DNA from: Nocardioides lijunqiniae
GTDB lineage: Bacteria > Actinomycetota > Actinomycetes > Propionibacteriales > Nocardioidaceae
NCBI RefSeq assembly: GCF_015024225.1
Contig: NZ_JACJGM010000046.1
Coordinates: 1-33,244 of the forward strand
Length of the DNA stretch: 33,244 nt
Direction of reading: 5' to 3'
Under the pieces are notes generated by a model. That model was not told the origin of the DNA, did no database searches, and saw only the letters and a list, made by a program, of their open reading frames with translations. A program made the translations under genes and the position numbers. Position 1 is the stretch's first letter; the number at the start of each line of letters is the position of its first letter. Positions 33,191 through 33,244 of the stretch are shown piece after piece.

Positions 33191-33244
33191 GGCCCCCTGT
33201 TGTGAAGTGGAGCTGTCTAGTTCACCGCTTCGCCAACAGGAGGC
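33191..33244 (+). promoter_or_regulatory. Hairpin covering a Shine-Dalgarno sequence at the window edge
   Basis: GGCCCCCTGTTG (33191-33202) can pair with CAACAGGAGGC (33234-33244) at 10 of 11 positions, with GTGAA/TTCAC as an alternative inner pair. The right arm contains AGGAGG-like AGGAGG (33238-33243), suggesting a gene starts just beyond the window and that its ribosome site is masked in the RNA. An insertion-sequence end with inverted repeats would look similar. Confidence 0.4.

Overview
The window is very GC-rich chromosomal DNA from an actinobacterium, most likely Nocardioides or a close relative in the Propionibacteriales. Three things point there: dense G/C third-position codon use with many GTG starts, the actinobacterial order mreBCD-mrdA-rodA ... 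rne-rplU-rpmA-obgE-proB, and a palindromic element at the right edge that resembles a dispersed repeat I recall from Nocardioides genomes (memory only, not searched). No rRNA, tRNA, CRISPR array or complete insertion sequence was seen.

Left end (1-4.5 kb): the 3' part of a pyridoxamine-oxidase-fold gene and ndk, then a small helix-turn-helix regulator on the minus strand. A perfect palindrome separates the regulator from a tightly overlapping plus-strand operon. That operon encodes an unknown 175-residue protein, a 99-residue helical protein with type VII secretion-like signals, a 589-residue alpha/beta hydrolase (DUF1023) with an N-terminal WxG segment, and a lipoprotein. This set resembles a type VII secretion effector module (partner, enzyme, lipoprotein guard) and is the best candidate here for an undescribed system.

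4.7-10.5 kb: the rod-shape and lateral wall-growth operon mreB, mreC, mreD, mrdA (PBP2), rodA. Each junction is a GTGA stop/start overlap. 10.5-15.5 kb: a probable copper-handling group (membrane protein, YcnI-like protein, CopC-CopD fusion) that converges, with an 8-bp tail overlap, on a chaA-type cation/proton antiporter gene coupled to a histidine-rich lipoprotein gene.

15.6-25.1 kb: a TIGR03960-type B12-binding/radical SAM protein, four unrelated-looking genes (metallophosphoesterase, a proline-rich septum-formation-like membrane protein, a winged-helix protein, a DUF4190-like membrane protein), then the DUF2344/TIGR03936 partner and a very long RNase E/G with disordered Arg/Lys-rich extensions.

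25.1-33.0 kb: rplU-rpmA behind a recognisable promoter and followed by a terminator; obgE-proB (without proA); a membrane-anchored endonuclease/exonuclease/phosphatase-fold protein with a coupled 32-codon ORF; then cysteine desulfurase, mnmA and a short MetE-like protein as an overlapping operon for tRNA thiolation plus a methyltransferase-like enzyme. The final 212 bp hold the palindromic repeat and a hairpin that covers a Shine-Dalgarno sequence for a gene beyond the window.

A recurring regulatory theme is a TAGGNT hexamer 6-7 nt before the start codon of several operon-first genes, which suggests leaderless transcripts.
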